From Achromobacter sp. B7 (lineage in GTDB: Bacteria > Pseudomonadota > Gammaproteobacteria > Burkholderiales > Burkholderiaceae_B): 64,000 nucleotides of DNA. Of this stretch, positions 1-8,673 are shown one piece after another; the stretch's first letter is position 1; every line of letters starts with the position of its first letter. The position numbers and the translations under genes were made by a program. The stretch spans positions 1,364,001 to 1,428,000 of the forward strand of contig NZ_CP032084.1 of NCBI RefSeq assembly GCF_003600685.1, in the 5' to 3' direction. The notes beneath the pieces were generated by a model. That model did not search any database. It had not been told where the DNA came from and saw only the letters and a program-made list of their open reading frames with translations.

Positions 1-1010
1 TGTACGGCCCCCTTATCGGCGGGCAGACCACGCTGCTGTACGAAGGCACGCCGGTGCGCCCCGACGGCGCCATTCTGTGGCAGTTGGTGGAACGCTTTGG
101 GGTCAACACGCTGTTCTCGGCGCCTACCGCCGTGCGGGTGCTCAAGCGCCAGGACCCCGCGCTGCTCCAGCGCCATGACCTGTCCACCCTGCGCGCGGTG
201 TATCTGGCCGGCGAGCCGCTGGACGAGCCCACTGCCACCTGGATATCGCAAGGCCTGGGCAAGCCCATCATCGACAACTACTGGCAGACCGAGTCCGGCT
301 GGCCGATTCTTTCCGCGCAGCCGGGCGTGGAGAACGTGCCGACCCGGTTCGGCAGCCCGTCCTTTCCCGTCTACGGTTTTGACGCGCGCATCGTCAGCGA
401 GGCCACGGGCGAAGACCTGGGCCCGGACGAAAAGGGCGTGGTGGCCATCGTGCCGCCACTGCCGCCCGGCGCCATGTCCACCATCTGGGGCGACGATGCG
501 CGTTTCGTGCAGACGTATTTCACGTCGATTCCGGGGCGGCAGGTGTATTCCACCTTTGATTGGGGGCGCGTGGACGCCGATGGCTATTGGTTCATCCTGG
601 GCCGCACGGACGACGTGATCAACGTGGCGGGGCACCGTTTGGGCACGCGCGAGATCGAAGAATCCGTCAACAGCCACAGCGCCATCGCCGAATGCGCGGT
701 GGTGGGCGTGGCCGATCCGTTGAAGGGGCAGGTGGCCATGGCGTTCGCGGTCTTGAAGAATCCCGACATGGCCGGCACGCCCGCCGGGGCAAAGCAGCTG
801 GAAGGCGATATCATGCGCCTGGTGGAAGATCAGCTGGGCGCCGTCGCAAGGCCCGCCCGGATCCGATTCGTGGGCGCATTGCCCAAGACCCGGTCCGGCA
901 AGGTGTTGCGCCGCGCGATCGTCGCCGTGTGCGAAGGACGCGAGCCCGGAGACCTGACGACCATTGAAGACCCATCCGCCCTGGAACAGATCAAGGAGTC
1001 GCTGCAATGA
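1..1010 (+). CDS. prpE: Propionate-CoA ligase (PrpE-like), 3' part only
   Basis: The gene enters from the left edge already open: codons read in frame from base 3, and only about the C-terminal 335 residues are present. It belongs to the AMP-forming acyl-CoA synthetase family, which activates a short-chain acid with ATP and CoA. Visible motifs are DNYWQTESGW (adenine-binding region), the hinge stretch GRTDDVINVAGHRLGT, and the C-terminal PKTRSGKVLRR with the catalytic lysine that is commonly acetylated. The WQTESGW form and overall match are closer to propionate-CoA ligase than to the complete acetyl-CoA synthetase at about 3.1-5.1 kb, but substrate choice is inferred from family resemblance. 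Its stop overlaps the next start (ATGA), so it is the upstream member of a three-gene operon. Confidence 0.85.
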   Translation, partial: YGPLIGGQTTLLYEGTPVRPDGAILWQLVERFGVNTLFSAPTAVRVLKRQDPALLQRHDLSTLRAVYLAGEPLDEPTATWISQGLGKPIIDNYWQTESGWPILSAQPGVENVPTRFGSPSFPVYGFDARIVSEATGEDLGPDEKGVVAIVPPLPPGAMSTIWGDDARFVQTYFTSIPGRQVYSTFDWGRVDADGYWFILGRTDDVINVAGHRLGTREIEESVNSHSAIAECAVVGVADPLKGQVAMAFAVLKNPDMAGTPAGAKQLEGDIMRLVEDQLGAVARPARIRFVGALPKTRSGKVLRRAIVAVCEGREPGDLTTIEDPSALEQIKESLQ

Positions 1011-1414
1011 ATACCAAACCCGTGCTGAGCGCCGAAGACGTCAAGAAGATCCTCGCCGCGGCCGAAGCACACGCCGTGCAGAACAAGTGGGCCGTGACCA
1101 TCTCGGTGGTCGATGACGGTGGCCACCTGCTTGGCATGCTGCGCCTGGACGACGCGGCCCCGATCTCGGCGCACATCGCGCCGGCCAAGGCCAAGACCGC
1201 CGCGCTGGGCCGCCGCGAGTCGCGCATCTACGAAGAAATGATCAACAACGGCCGCGTGTCGTTCCTGTCGGCCCCGTTGATCGAAGGCATGCTGGAAGGC
1301 GGCGTGCCGGTCACCGTCAATGGCCAGGTGGTCGGCGCGGTCGGCGTGTCGGGCGTGAAATCGACCGAAGACGTGCTGATCGCCCAAGCAGGCATTGCCG
1401 CGCTGGGCCTGTGA
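1007..1414 (+). CDS. GlcG/HbpS family heme-binding-like protein
   Basis: This 135-residue protein is of the GlcG/HbpS (DUF336) family, single-domain alpha/beta proteins often annotated as heme-binding or found beside oxidation and acyl-CoA genes. The sequence shows the typical start (AEDVKKILAAAEAHA), the central VSVVDDGGHLLGMLRLDDA-like segment, and the glycine-rich GQVVGAVGVSGVKSTEDVLIA ending. The start codon overlaps the stop of the upstream ligase, and its own stop overlaps the GTG of the transporter gene, so translation of the three genes is probably coupled. Its role is unknown. The operon suggests an accessory role in short-chain acid metabolism, which is inference. Confidence 0.8.
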   Translation: MNTKPVLSAEDVKKILAAAEAHAVQNKWAVTISVVDDGGHLLGMLRLDDAAPISAHIAPAKAKTAALGRRESRIYEEMINNGRVSFLSAPLIEGMLEGGVPVTVNGQVVGAVGVSGVKSTEDVLIAQAGIAALGL

Positions 1415-2754
1415 GCCAGACGCAATTGCCGGAACCGCCCACGGGCGGTTCCACGCCGGACGCCGGAGCAGGGCGCGACAGCGCCTTGAATCCCGGCGTG
1501 GCCAAGCGCGAGGTCTGGGCCTGGGCCATGTACGACTTCGCCAATTCCGGCTACACCACCGTCATTCTCACGGCGGTGTTCAGCACCTATTTTGTTGGCG
1601 TGGTCGGCGGCAAGGCGCCGTGGGCCACGCTGGCCTGGACCGCGGCGCTGTCGCTGTCCTATTTGCTCATCATGTTGACGATGCCCACGCTGGGCGCGCG
1701 CGCCGACGCCGCCGGCAGCAAGCGTCGGCTGCTGTATTCCAGCACCATTGGCTGCGTGGCCGCCACGCTGGTCTTGACGCAAGCCGGCCCCGGCGATGTA
1801 TGGCTGGCGCTGGCGGCCATCGTGGTGTCCAACTATTGCTACTGCGTGGGTGAATCCGTGGTGGCGGCATTCCTGCCCGAACTGGCCCGGCCAGCCGCGC
1901 TGGGCCGCGTGTCGGGATGGGGCTGGAGCTTCGGCTATTGCGGCGGGATGCTTACCCTGGGCCTGTCGCTGCTGGTTGTGACCTCGGCCGAAGCCGACGG
2001 CATGAGCGCCGAACATTTCGTGCCCTGGGTCATCGTTGTGACCTGCGCGGTATTCGCGCTGGCGGCGCTGCCGTCCTTCCTGTTGCTGAAAGAGCGCGCA
2101 CGGCCCAAGGCCGTCAAGCCGCAAGCGCTGCACATGCTGCGCCGCCTGGCCTACGCGTGGCGCGACACCGGCCAGCACTTTCCCGAATTCCGTCGCCTGC
2201 TGATGTGCATCGCCTGCTATCAGGCGGGCATTTCGGTAGTCATCACGCTGGCCGCCGTGTATGCATCCGAAGTCATGGGCTTCACGACGCCGCAAATCAT
2301 GCTGCTGGTGTTCACCGTGAACATCGGCGCGGCGGTGGGCGCGTTTTCGTTCGGCTATGTGCAAGACCGCATCGGCCACAAGCCGGCGCTGGCCATTACC
2401 CTGGGCGGCTGGATCGTGATGGTGCTGGTGGCCTATTCGGCCGTGACCGCGCCCGTGTTCTGGGTGGCCGCCACGCTGGCCGGGTTGTGCATGGGCACCA
2501 CCCAAAGCGCGGGCCGCGCCATGACGGGCGCGCTTGCCCCCGCTGGTCGCCTGGCCGAGTTCTATTCGCTATGGACTTTTGCCGTGCAGCTGGCCGCCGT
2601 GATCGGGCCGCTGACCTACGGCGTGGTCACCTGGGCCACCGATGGCAATCATCGTCTGGCCATCCTGGTGACTGGGCTGTTCTTCGTGGGTGGCCTCGCC
2701 CTGTTGTCGCGCGTGGACATGAAACGCGGCTTGGCGCGCAGCCCCGCCGCCTGA
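1411..2754 (+). CDS. MFS transporter, UMF1 (Atg22-like) family
   Basis: A 447-residue polytopic membrane protein beginning at a GTG that overlaps the previous stop. The segment VWAWAMYDFANSGY near residues 30-44 is a hallmark of the UMF1/Atg22-like branch of the major facilitator superfamily, and 12 membrane helices are expected for its length. The loop GYVQDRIGHKPAL in the second half matches the MFS A-type loop. The substrate cannot be read from sequence. Members are often called permeases of unknown specificity, with amino acid efflux from the vacuole known for yeast Atg22. Co-translation with a propionate-CoA ligase hints at an organic acid or amino acid substrate. A strong hairpin follows downstream. 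Confidence 0.8.
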   Translation: MSQTQLPEPPTGGSTPDAGAGRDSALNPGVAKREVWAWAMYDFANSGYTTVILTAVFSTYFVGVVGGKAPWATLAWTAALSLSYLLIMLTMPTLGARADAAGSKRRLLYSSTIGCVAATLVLTQAGPGDVWLALAAIVVSNYCYCVGESVVAAFLPELARPAALGRVSGWGWSFGYCGGMLTLGLSLLVVTSAEADGMSAEHFVPWVIVVTCAVFALAALPSFLLLKERARPKAVKPQALHMLRRLAYAWRDTGQHFPEFRRLLMCIACYQAGISVVITLAAVYASEVMGFTTPQIMLLVFTVNIGAAVGAFSFGYVQDRIGHKPALAITLGGWIVMVLVAYSAVTAPVFWVAATLAGLCMGTTQSAGRAMTGALAPAGRLAEFYSLWTFAVQLAAVIGPLTYGVVTWATDGNHRLAILVTGLFFVGGLALLSRVDMKRGLARSPAA

Positions 2755-2814
2755 ATTTGCCGGGCCGCCGGCCTGCCAGGGCGCCGCCGGGCTGCTATCC
2801 TTATGCACTGCCTT

Positions 2815-2845
2815 CAAGGCATCGCGCGTGATGCGCGATGCCTTG
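2815..2845 (+). terminator. Hairpin after the prpE-like operon
   Basis: A perfect 12-bp stem (CAAGGCATCGCG, 2815-2826, pairing with 2834-2845) and a 7-base loop. The following bases (CGTTGATTG) are only weakly T-rich, so this may be a factor-assisted terminator or an mRNA-stabilising hairpin rather than a classical intrinsic terminator. Confidence 0.55.
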
Positions 2846-3087
2846 CGTTGATTGCCGGCATGTTGGCCTGATGGCCGATGCCGCCGGGTTGCAGCGGTAC
2901 TGCGGGATACGGCATTGCGGGCTCTGGCCCGCATTTTGCGTAAGGTGCCCGTAAGAGCGTGGCGATACGGTGGTGGGTAGATAAAGAAACTGTCCCTGCG
3001 CCGCACTTCCTTTGTGAAGCCCGCGGTGCGGCGGCCAAGGCGAAAACAGCGGCATCAACAACAAAATCACCGTTTGGAGACAAGATC
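2846..3087 (+). promoter_or_regulatory. Leader region of acs with an internal hairpin
   Basis: These 240 bases hold no gene. They contain a second hairpin (TGCGGGC 2916-2922, loop TCTG, GCCCGCA 2927-2933) followed by TTTT, which looks like a weak terminator or attenuator ahead of acs. An open frame runs through the region into acs, but the ribosome site GGAGA at about 3076-3080 sets the acs start at 3088. No convincing -35/-10 pair was identified. Confidence 0.35.
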
Positions 3088-5067
3088 ATGTCGAAAGCAA
3101 TTGAGTCCGTCCTGGTAGAAACCCGCGTGTTCCCGCCGCCCGAGCGCGCGGCCAACGGAGCGGCGATTCGCAGCATGGACGCCTACAACGCCCTGTGCGC
3201 CCAGGTTGAAAACGACTTCGACGGTTTCTGGGCCGGTCAGGCCCGGGACAATCTGCAATGGACCAAGCCGTTCACGCAAGTGCTGGACGAATCCGACGCG
3301 CCGTTCTACCGCTGGTTCGGCGACGGTGAACTGAACGTATCGGCCAACTGCCTGGACGTGCACCTGACCAACGGCAACGCCGATAAGACCGCCATCATCT
3401 TCGAAGGCGATGACGGCACGGTCAACAAGGTCACCTACCGCGCACTGCTGGCGCGCGTGTGCCGCTTTGCCAATGGGCTGACCGGCCTGGGCTACAAGAA
3501 AGGCGACCGCGCCATCATCTACATGCCCATGTCGATCGAAGCCGTAGTGGCGATGCAAGCCTGCGCGCGCCTGGGCGTGACGCACTCGGTGGTGTTCGGC
3601 GGCTTTTCCGCCAAGAGCCTGCAAGAGCGCATCGTGGACGTGGGCGCATCGCTGGTCATCACCGCCGACGAACAGGTGCGCGGCGGCAAGACCATTCCGC
3701 TGAAACCGGCCGTGGAAGACGCCATTGCCATGGGCGGCTGCGAAGCCGTGTCCAAGGTGATCGTGTATCGCCGCACCGGCGGCAAAGTCCAATGGAACGA
3801 GGCGCGCGACCTCTGGATGCACGATGTCGAGGCCAACCAGCCCGACACCTGCGAGCCCGTGCCGGTCAACGCCGAACACCCGCTGTTCATCCTGTACACG
3901 TCCGGTTCCACTGGCAAGCCCAAGGGCGTGCAGCACTCGTCGGCCGGTTACCTGCTGTGGGCGCTGCTGACGGTGAAGTGGACCTTTGACGCCCGTAAAG
4001 ACGACGTCTACTGGTGCACCGCCGACGTGGGCTGGGTTACCGGCCACACCTACATTACCTACGGCCCGCTGGCCGCCGGGCTGACGCAGGTGGTGTTCGA
4101 AGGCGTGCCCACCTATCCCAACGCCGGCCGCTTCTGGGACATGATCGCGCGCCACAAGGTCACCACGTTCTACACGGCGCCCACCGCGATCCGTTCGCTG
4201 ATCAAGGCCGCCGAAGCCACGCCGGAGGCTCATCCCAAAAACTACGACCTGGACAGCCTGCGCATCATCGGCACGGTCGGTGAACCCATCAACCCCGAAG
4301 CGTGGATGTGGTATCACAAGCACATCGGCCGCGAACGCTGCCCCATCGTGGACACGTGGTGGCAGACGGAAACCGGCGGCCACATGATCACGCCGCTGCC
4401 GGGCGCCACGCCCACCAAGCCCGGTTCGTGCACGCTGCCGCTGCCCGGTATCGCTGCCGCCATCGTGGATGAAACCGGTGGCGATGTCGAAAAGGGCAAT
4501 GGCGGTTTCCTGGTCATCAAGCGCCCGTGGCCCGCCATGATCCGCAACATCTGGGGCGACCCCGAGCGCTTCAAGAAAAGCTACTTCCCGTCCGAACTGC
4601 GCGGGTACTACCTGGCCGGCGACGGCGCGCAGCGCGACGCGGACGGCTATTTCTGGATCATGGGCCGCATCGACGACGTGCTGAACGTGTCGGGCCACCG
4701 CCTGGGCACGATGGAAGTCGAATCGGCGCTGGTGGCGCACGAACTGGTGGCCGAAGCCGCCGTGGTGGGCCGCCCGGATGACACCACGGGCGAAGCCGTG
4801 GTGGCGTTCGTGGTGCTCAAGCAGGCGCGCCCCGAAGGCGAACAGGCGCAAGCCATCGCCAAGCAGTTGCGCGACTGGGTCGCCAAGGAAATCGGCCCCA
4901 TCGCCAAGCCCAAGGACATCCGCTTTGGCGACAACCTGCCCAAGACCCGCTCGGGCAAGATCATGCGCCGCCTGCTGCGCGTAGTGGCCAAGGGCGAGGA
5001 AGTCACGCAGGACGTCTCCACGCTTGAAAACCCCGCCATTCTGGAACAGTTGGCCAAACCGCTGTAA
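3088..5067 (+). CDS. acs: Acetyl-CoA synthetase
   Basis: A 659-residue AMP-forming acetate-CoA ligase, the high-affinity route of acetate assimilation in the cytoplasm. The ATM start at 3088 ([18 protein letters not shown]) is chosen over upstream in-frame codons because GGAGA precedes it at good spacing and the length matches the family. The P-loop-like [12 protein letters not shown], the WWQTETGG motif, the hinge [16 protein letters not shown] and the C-terminal [11 protein letters not shown] are all intact. The lysine of SGK (about residue 624) is the site that Pat-type acetylases modify in homologues. It stands alone between a hairpin region and a good terminator, so it is probably monocistronic. 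Confidence 0.96.
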   Translation: MSKAIESVLVETRVFPPPERAANGAAIRSMDAYNALCAQVENDFDGFWAGQARDNLQWTKPFTQVLDESDAPFYRWFGDGELNVSANCLDVHLTNGNADKTAIIFEGDDGTVNKVTYRALLARVCRFANGLTGLGYKKGDRAIIYMPMSIEAVVAMQACARLGVTHSVVFGGFSAKSLQERIVDVGASLVITADEQVRGGKTIPLKPAVEDAIAMGGCEAVSKVIVYRRTGGKVQWNEARDLWMHDVEANQPDTCEPVPVNAEHPLFILYTSGSTGKPKGVQHSSAGYLLWALLTVKWTFDARKDDVYWCTADVGWVTGHTYITYGPLAAGLTQVVFEGVPTYPNAGRFWDMIARHKVTTFYTAPTAIRSLIKAAEATPEAHPKNYDLDSLRIIGTVGEPINPEAWMWYHKHIGRERCPIVDTWWQTETGGHMITPLPGATPTKPGSCTLPLPGIAAAIVDETGGDVEKGNGGFLVIKRPWPAMIRNIWGDPERFKKSYFPSELRGYYLAGDGAQRDADGYFWIMGRIDDVLNVSGHRLGTMEVESALVAHELVAEAAVVGRPDDTTGEAVVAFVVLKQARPEGEQAQAIAKQLRDWVAKEIGPIAKPKDIRFGDNLPKTRSGKIMRRLLRVVAKGEEVTQDVSTLENPAILEQLAKPL

Positions 5068-5122
5068 GCACGATCGGCCATCAGCGGCCGATCGACGTCC
5101 TGGCGACAGGAGCATAATGTCA

Positions 5123-5164
5123 GACGCCCGCACCGGTAAGCGCCGGTCCGGGCGTCTTTTCTTT
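5123..5164 (+). terminator. Intrinsic terminator of acs
   Basis: GACGCCCG (5123-5130) pairs with CGGGCGTC (5149-5156), with a smaller internal ACCGG...CCGGT pairing. A TTTTCTTTT tract follows directly. It separates acs from the EamA transporter gene. Confidence 0.85.
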
Positions 5165-5187
5165 TATTCCCCTCACAAGACGGAGCC

Positions 5188-6081
5188 ATGGACGTGAGCC
5201 GCAGCAGTTTCGATCGCGCAGGGCTAGCCCTGATGTTCAGCACCATCGTGGTCTGGGCAGGCAGCTGGATAGCGATGAAACTGATCGTGCCCTACATCGG
5301 CCCGTTCGACTTCGTGGCGTTGCGATACGTCGTGGGCGCCTTGGTGCTGTTCGCGCTTGCCATCGCCACGCGCCGGCCGCTGGGCATGCCGCCCTGGAAG
5401 CTGACCTTGCTGATCGGCTTGACGCAAACGGCCGGATTCCAGGGCTTCGTGCAGACGGCGCTGGTGTCGGGCGGCGTGGGCAAGGTATCGCTGATGGCCT
5501 ACACCATGCCGTTCTGGGTGGTGCTGTTTGCGTGGTGGCTGCTGGGCGAACGCCCATCGGCCAAGCATGGCGTGGGCATCGGCCTGGCGGCGATCGGCCT
5601 GATCTGTTTCGTGGAGCCCTGGAATGGCCTGGGCGATATCCGGCCCGTGCTGTTGGGCCTGGGCAGCGGCCTGTGCTGGGGCGTGGGCACAGTGCTGTCC
5701 AAGCGCATGTTCGAACGGCACGCGCCCGACGTCATGACATTCACGGCCTGGCAGATGTTGTTTGGCGGGCTGGTCATGGTGCCCGTGGCGTATCTCGTGC
5801 CGCAGATCAGCGCGCAGTGGGGCTGGCAGTTGTGGGCGGGCATGACCTACATCGTCTTGATTGCCACGGCCGCCGGCTGGCTGCTGTGGTTGCAAGTGGT
5901 GCGCCGCGTGCCCGCATCCATCGCCGGCCTGTCCAGCCTGGGCGTGCCTGTTGTGGCCATGTTGCTGGCGTGGGCCATCCTGTCCGAACGGCCGTCGCTG
6001 GGCGAGGTGGGCGGCATGGTCCTTATCCTGGCCGGCATCTTCGTGGTCAGCCGCGCGGCGCCCGCCGCCCGCGCCGCGTGA
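5188..6081 (+). CDS. DMT superfamily transporter (EamA domain)
   Basis: A 297-residue inner-membrane protein with two EamA repeats and about ten hydrophobic segments, the usual length for this family of metabolite exporters. The first repeat starts at WAGSWIAMKLIVPYIGPFDFVALRY and the second near VLLGLGSGLCWGVGTVLSKRMF. GGAG precedes the ATG at 5188. The substrate is not predictable. The following threonine aldolase gene lies 57 bases downstream on the same strand, so an amino acid export role is possible but only inference. Confidence 0.88.
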   Translation: MDVSRSSFDRAGLALMFSTIVVWAGSWIAMKLIVPYIGPFDFVALRYVVGALVLFALAIATRRPLGMPPWKLTLLIGLTQTAGFQGFVQTALVSGGVGKVSLMAYTMPFWVVLFAWWLLGERPSAKHGVGIGLAAIGLICFVEPWNGLGDIRPVLLGLGSGLCWGVGTVLSKRMFERHAPDVMTFTAWQMLFGGLVMVPVAYLVPQISAQWGWQLWAGMTYIVLIATAAGWLLWLQVVRRVPASIAGLSSLGVPVVAMLLAWAILSERPSLGEVGGMVLILAGIFVVSRAAPAARAA

Positions 6082-6138
6082 CCCGCGGGCTTTTCGATTT
6101 CCCTTCCCGATCTCCTTTTTCCCTCTCAAGGATTCCCC

Positions 6139-7149
6139 ATGATCGATCTGCGTAGCGACACTGTCACCCGGCCGACGCCCGCCATGTTGCAGGCCATGGT
6201 TTCCGCCCCGTTGGGCGATGACGTGATGGGCGACGACCCCACCGTGATCCAGTTGCAGGCTGCCGTGGCCGAGCGCGCCGGCAAGGCGGCCGGCCTGTTC
6301 TTTCCGTCGGGTACGCAAAGCAACCTGGCCGCGCTGATGGCGCATTGCGATCGTGGCGACGAATACCTGGTGGGCCAGCTGGCGCACACCTACAAGTACG
6401 AAGGCGGCGGCGCGGCCGTGTTGGGCAGCATCCAGCCGCAGCCCATCGAGCACGCCGAAGATGGTTCCTTGCCGTTGGAAAAGCTGGCGGCCGCCGTCAA
6501 GCCCCAGGACGATCCGCACTTTGCGCGCACGCGTTTGCTGGCGCTGGAAAACACGTTTCACGGCAAGCTGATTCCCGCCGGCTACATCCAGGCCGCCACC
6601 GACTGGGCGCGCAAAGAAGGCTTGGCCACGCACCTGGACGGGGCGCGTGTGTTCAACGCAGCGGTGGCCAGTGGCAAGCCGCTGGCCGACATGTGCCAGC
6701 CCTTCGACTCGGTTTCCATTTGTTTTTCAAAAGGCCTGGGCGCGCCCGTGGGCTCGGTGCTGGTCGGCAGCGCGGAACTGATCGGTCGCGCGCACCGCTG
6801 GCGCAAGATGCTGGGCGGCGGCTTGCGCCAGTCCGGCGTGCTGGCCGCGGCCTGCCTGTATGCGCTGGATCATCATGTGACGCGCCTGGCAGAAGACCAC
6901 GAGAATGCCCGCGCCTTGGCCGAAGGGTTGCGCGGCATTGCCGGCGTCAAGGTGTTGAGCCAGGACACCAACATGCTGTTCGTGGAATTCCAGCCGTCCC
7001 GTTGCGATGCGCTGACCGAAGCGCTGGGCAAGCAAGGCATCCTGATGCGCGCGGTGTACGGTGGGCCGACGCGCCTGGTCACGCACCTGGACGTGTCGGC
7101 CGACGACGTCCAGCGCGTGGTGCAGGCCGTGGCGCGCCACCTCGCCTGA
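6139..7149 (+). CDS. ltaE: Low-specificity L-threonine aldolase
   Basis: A 336-residue pyridoxal-phosphate enzyme of the beta-eliminating lyase fold that splits threonine or allo-threonine into glycine and acetaldehyde. The N-terminus MIDLRSDTVTRPTPAM is diagnostic. The PLP lysine is in SICFSKGLGAPVGS at about residue 198, and LDGARVFNA supplies the cofactor-contacting aspartate and arginine. An AAGGA stretch precedes the ATG. The gene ends about 35 bases before the convergent aminotransferase gene, and no clear terminator is seen between them. Confidence 0.93.
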   Translation: MIDLRSDTVTRPTPAMLQAMVSAPLGDDVMGDDPTVIQLQAAVAERAGKAAGLFFPSGTQSNLAALMAHCDRGDEYLVGQLAHTYKYEGGGAAVLGSIQPQPIEHAEDGSLPLEKLAAAVKPQDDPHFARTRLLALENTFHGKLIPAGYIQAATDWARKEGLATHLDGARVFNAAVASGKPLADMCQPFDSVSICFSKGLGAPVGSVLVGSAELIGRAHRWRKMLGGGLRQSGVLAAACLYALDHHVTRLAEDHENARALAEGLRGIAGVKVLSQDTNMLFVEFQPSRCDALTEALGKQGILMRAVYGGPTRLVTHLDVSADDVQRVVQAVARHLA

Positions 7150-7186
7150 TAGCGGCTGATAGCGGCCCAGGGGGCGGCGGGCAGCG

Positions 7187-8512
7187 TCAGGCGCCGGCGC
7201 GCAGCACGTCCGCCAGCACCGAGAACAGCTCGTCGATCTGGGCGCGTTCGATGATGAGCGGGGGCGACAGCAGCATCGTGTCGCCCGCCGACCGGATCAG
7301 GCAGCCGCGTTCCAGGCAGGCGTTGTGCACGGCATAGGCGCGCTGCCCCGGCTGACCCTCCAGCGGCGCCAGTTCAATGGCGGCCAGCAGGCCGATGTTG
7401 CGGATGTCCACCACATGCGGCAGCCCCTTCAGGCCGTGCGCGGCGTCTTCCCAGTAACGCGCCAGTTCCTGGCTGCGTTGGAACAAGCCCTCGCGACGGC
7501 AGATGTCCAGCGTCGCCAAGCCCGCCGCGCAGGCGACGGGGTGGCCCGAATACGTGTATCCATGCGAGAGCTCGATGGCGCTTTCCGGCCCTTGCATGAA
7601 GGCGTCGTACACGTGTTGCTGCACCAGCGTTGCGCCCATCGGAATCGCCCCGTTGGTCAGGCCCTTGGCGCTGGTGATGATGTCGGGCTTGACGCCGAAA
7701 TAGGGCGATGCGAACGCGCCGTCGATGCGTCCGAATGCGCAGATCACCTCATCGAAAATCAGCAGGATGCCGTGCGCATCGCAGATCTCGCGCAGCCGTT
7801 GCAGATAGCCGCGCGGCGGCACGATCACGCCGGTGGAACCGGCCACCGGTTCGACGATGACGGCCGCGATGGTCGAGGCGTCGTGCAGCGCCACAATGCG
7901 CTCCAGCGTGTCGGCCAGGTGCGCGCCCCAATCCGGCTGACCGCGCGTGTACGCCATCTGCTGGCGGTCATAGGTGTGGGGCAGGTGGTCCACATAGGGC
8001 AGCAGATTGCCAAAGGGTTTGCGGTGCCCGCCGATGCCCGACACGGACAGGCCGCCGAACCCCACGCCGTGATACGAGCGTTCGCGCCCGATCAGCCGCA
8101 CGCGCTGGCCTTGGCCGCGCGCCCGGTGATAGCCCAGTGCAATCTTCAGCGCGGTGTCCACCGCTTCCGATCCCGAATTGGAAAAGAACACATTGGAAAA
8201 GCCATCGGGCGCCTCGGCGCACAGCGCGTCCGCCAGTTCAAAGGCCAGGGGATGGCTCATCTGGAACGACGGTGCGTAATCCAGGTCGTGCGCGGTCCGC
8301 GCGATGGCCTCCACGATTTCCGGGCGGCGATGGCCCGCGTTCACGCACCACAAGCCGGCGATGCCGTCCAGGACGCGGCGGCCGTCCGGCCGGATGTAGT
8401 GCATGCCTTCGGCGGCGGCAAACAGTACCGGGTTGCGCTTGACCCGCCGGTTGGCGGTAAACGGCATCCAATAGGCGTCGGTTTGAGAAAGGGCGGAGGG
8501 GGACGAGGACAT
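7187..8512 (-). CDS. Class III (omega-amino acid type) aminotransferase
   Basis: A 441-residue PLP-dependent aminotransferase of the class III/AGAT fold, related to beta-alanine:pyruvate and other omega-amine transaminases. The N-terminal SQTDAYWMPFTANRRVKRNP is typical of that branch. Visible sites are the SGSEAVDTALK phosphate-binding stretch, FDEVICAFGR with the ring-contacting aspartate, and SAKGLTNGAIPMG with the Schiff-base lysine near residue 283. It shares strand with the GntR-type gene but is transcribed from its own gap (8513-8673), which holds a perfect palindrome. The context with a C45 hydrolase and a peptide importer suggests it takes the amine released from an imported amide. 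That substrate assignment is inference. Confidence 0.88.
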   Translation of the reverse strand: MSSSPSALSQTDAYWMPFTANRRVKRNPVLFAAAEGMHYIRPDGRRVLDGIAGLWCVNAGHRRPEIVEAIARTAHDLDYAPSFQMSHPLAFELADALCAEAPDGFSNVFFSNSGSEAVDTALKIALGYHRARGQGQRVRLIGRERSYHGVGFGGLSVSGIGGHRKPFGNLLPYVDHLPHTYDRQQMAYTRGQPDWGAHLADTLERIVALHDASTIAAVIVEPVAGSTGVIVPPRGYLQRLREICDAHGILLIFDEVICAFGRIDGAFASPYFGVKPDIITSAKGLTNGAIPMGATLVQQHVYDAFMQGPESAIELSHGYTYSGHPVACAAGLATLDICRREGLFQRSQELARYWEDAAHGLKGLPHVVDIRNIGLLAAIELAPLEGQPGQRAYAVHNACLERGCLIRSAGDTMLLSPPLIIERAQIDELFSVLADVLRAGA

Positions 8513-8553
8513 GGGGACGATCCTGCTTCAAGGAGAGTTCAGGTTCGTCTATT

Positions 8554-8567
8554 TTGTATTAATACAA
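8554..8567. promoter_or_regulatory. Perfect 14-bp palindrome, candidate GntR operator 1
   Basis: TTGTATTAATACAA lies about 42 bases upstream of the aminotransferase start in an AT-rich patch of otherwise GC-rich DNA. A closely similar sequence, TTGTACTAATATAGTAA on the minus strand, lies between the GntR gene and the divergent C45 gene at 9661-9677. The pair fits TTGTA(T/C)TAATA(T/C)A. FCD-type GntR proteins usually bind short AT-rich palindromes, so the local regulator is the obvious candidate ligand. Confidence 0.55.
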
Positions 8568-8673
8568 CGATAAATACAATACGGGTCGTCGCGCACGCCC
8601 ATCCGCGGCACATCATGCAGTCGCGCGCGAGCCCACCCTGGCCGAAGCGGGCGCAGGCGGAGGGATAAGCGGG

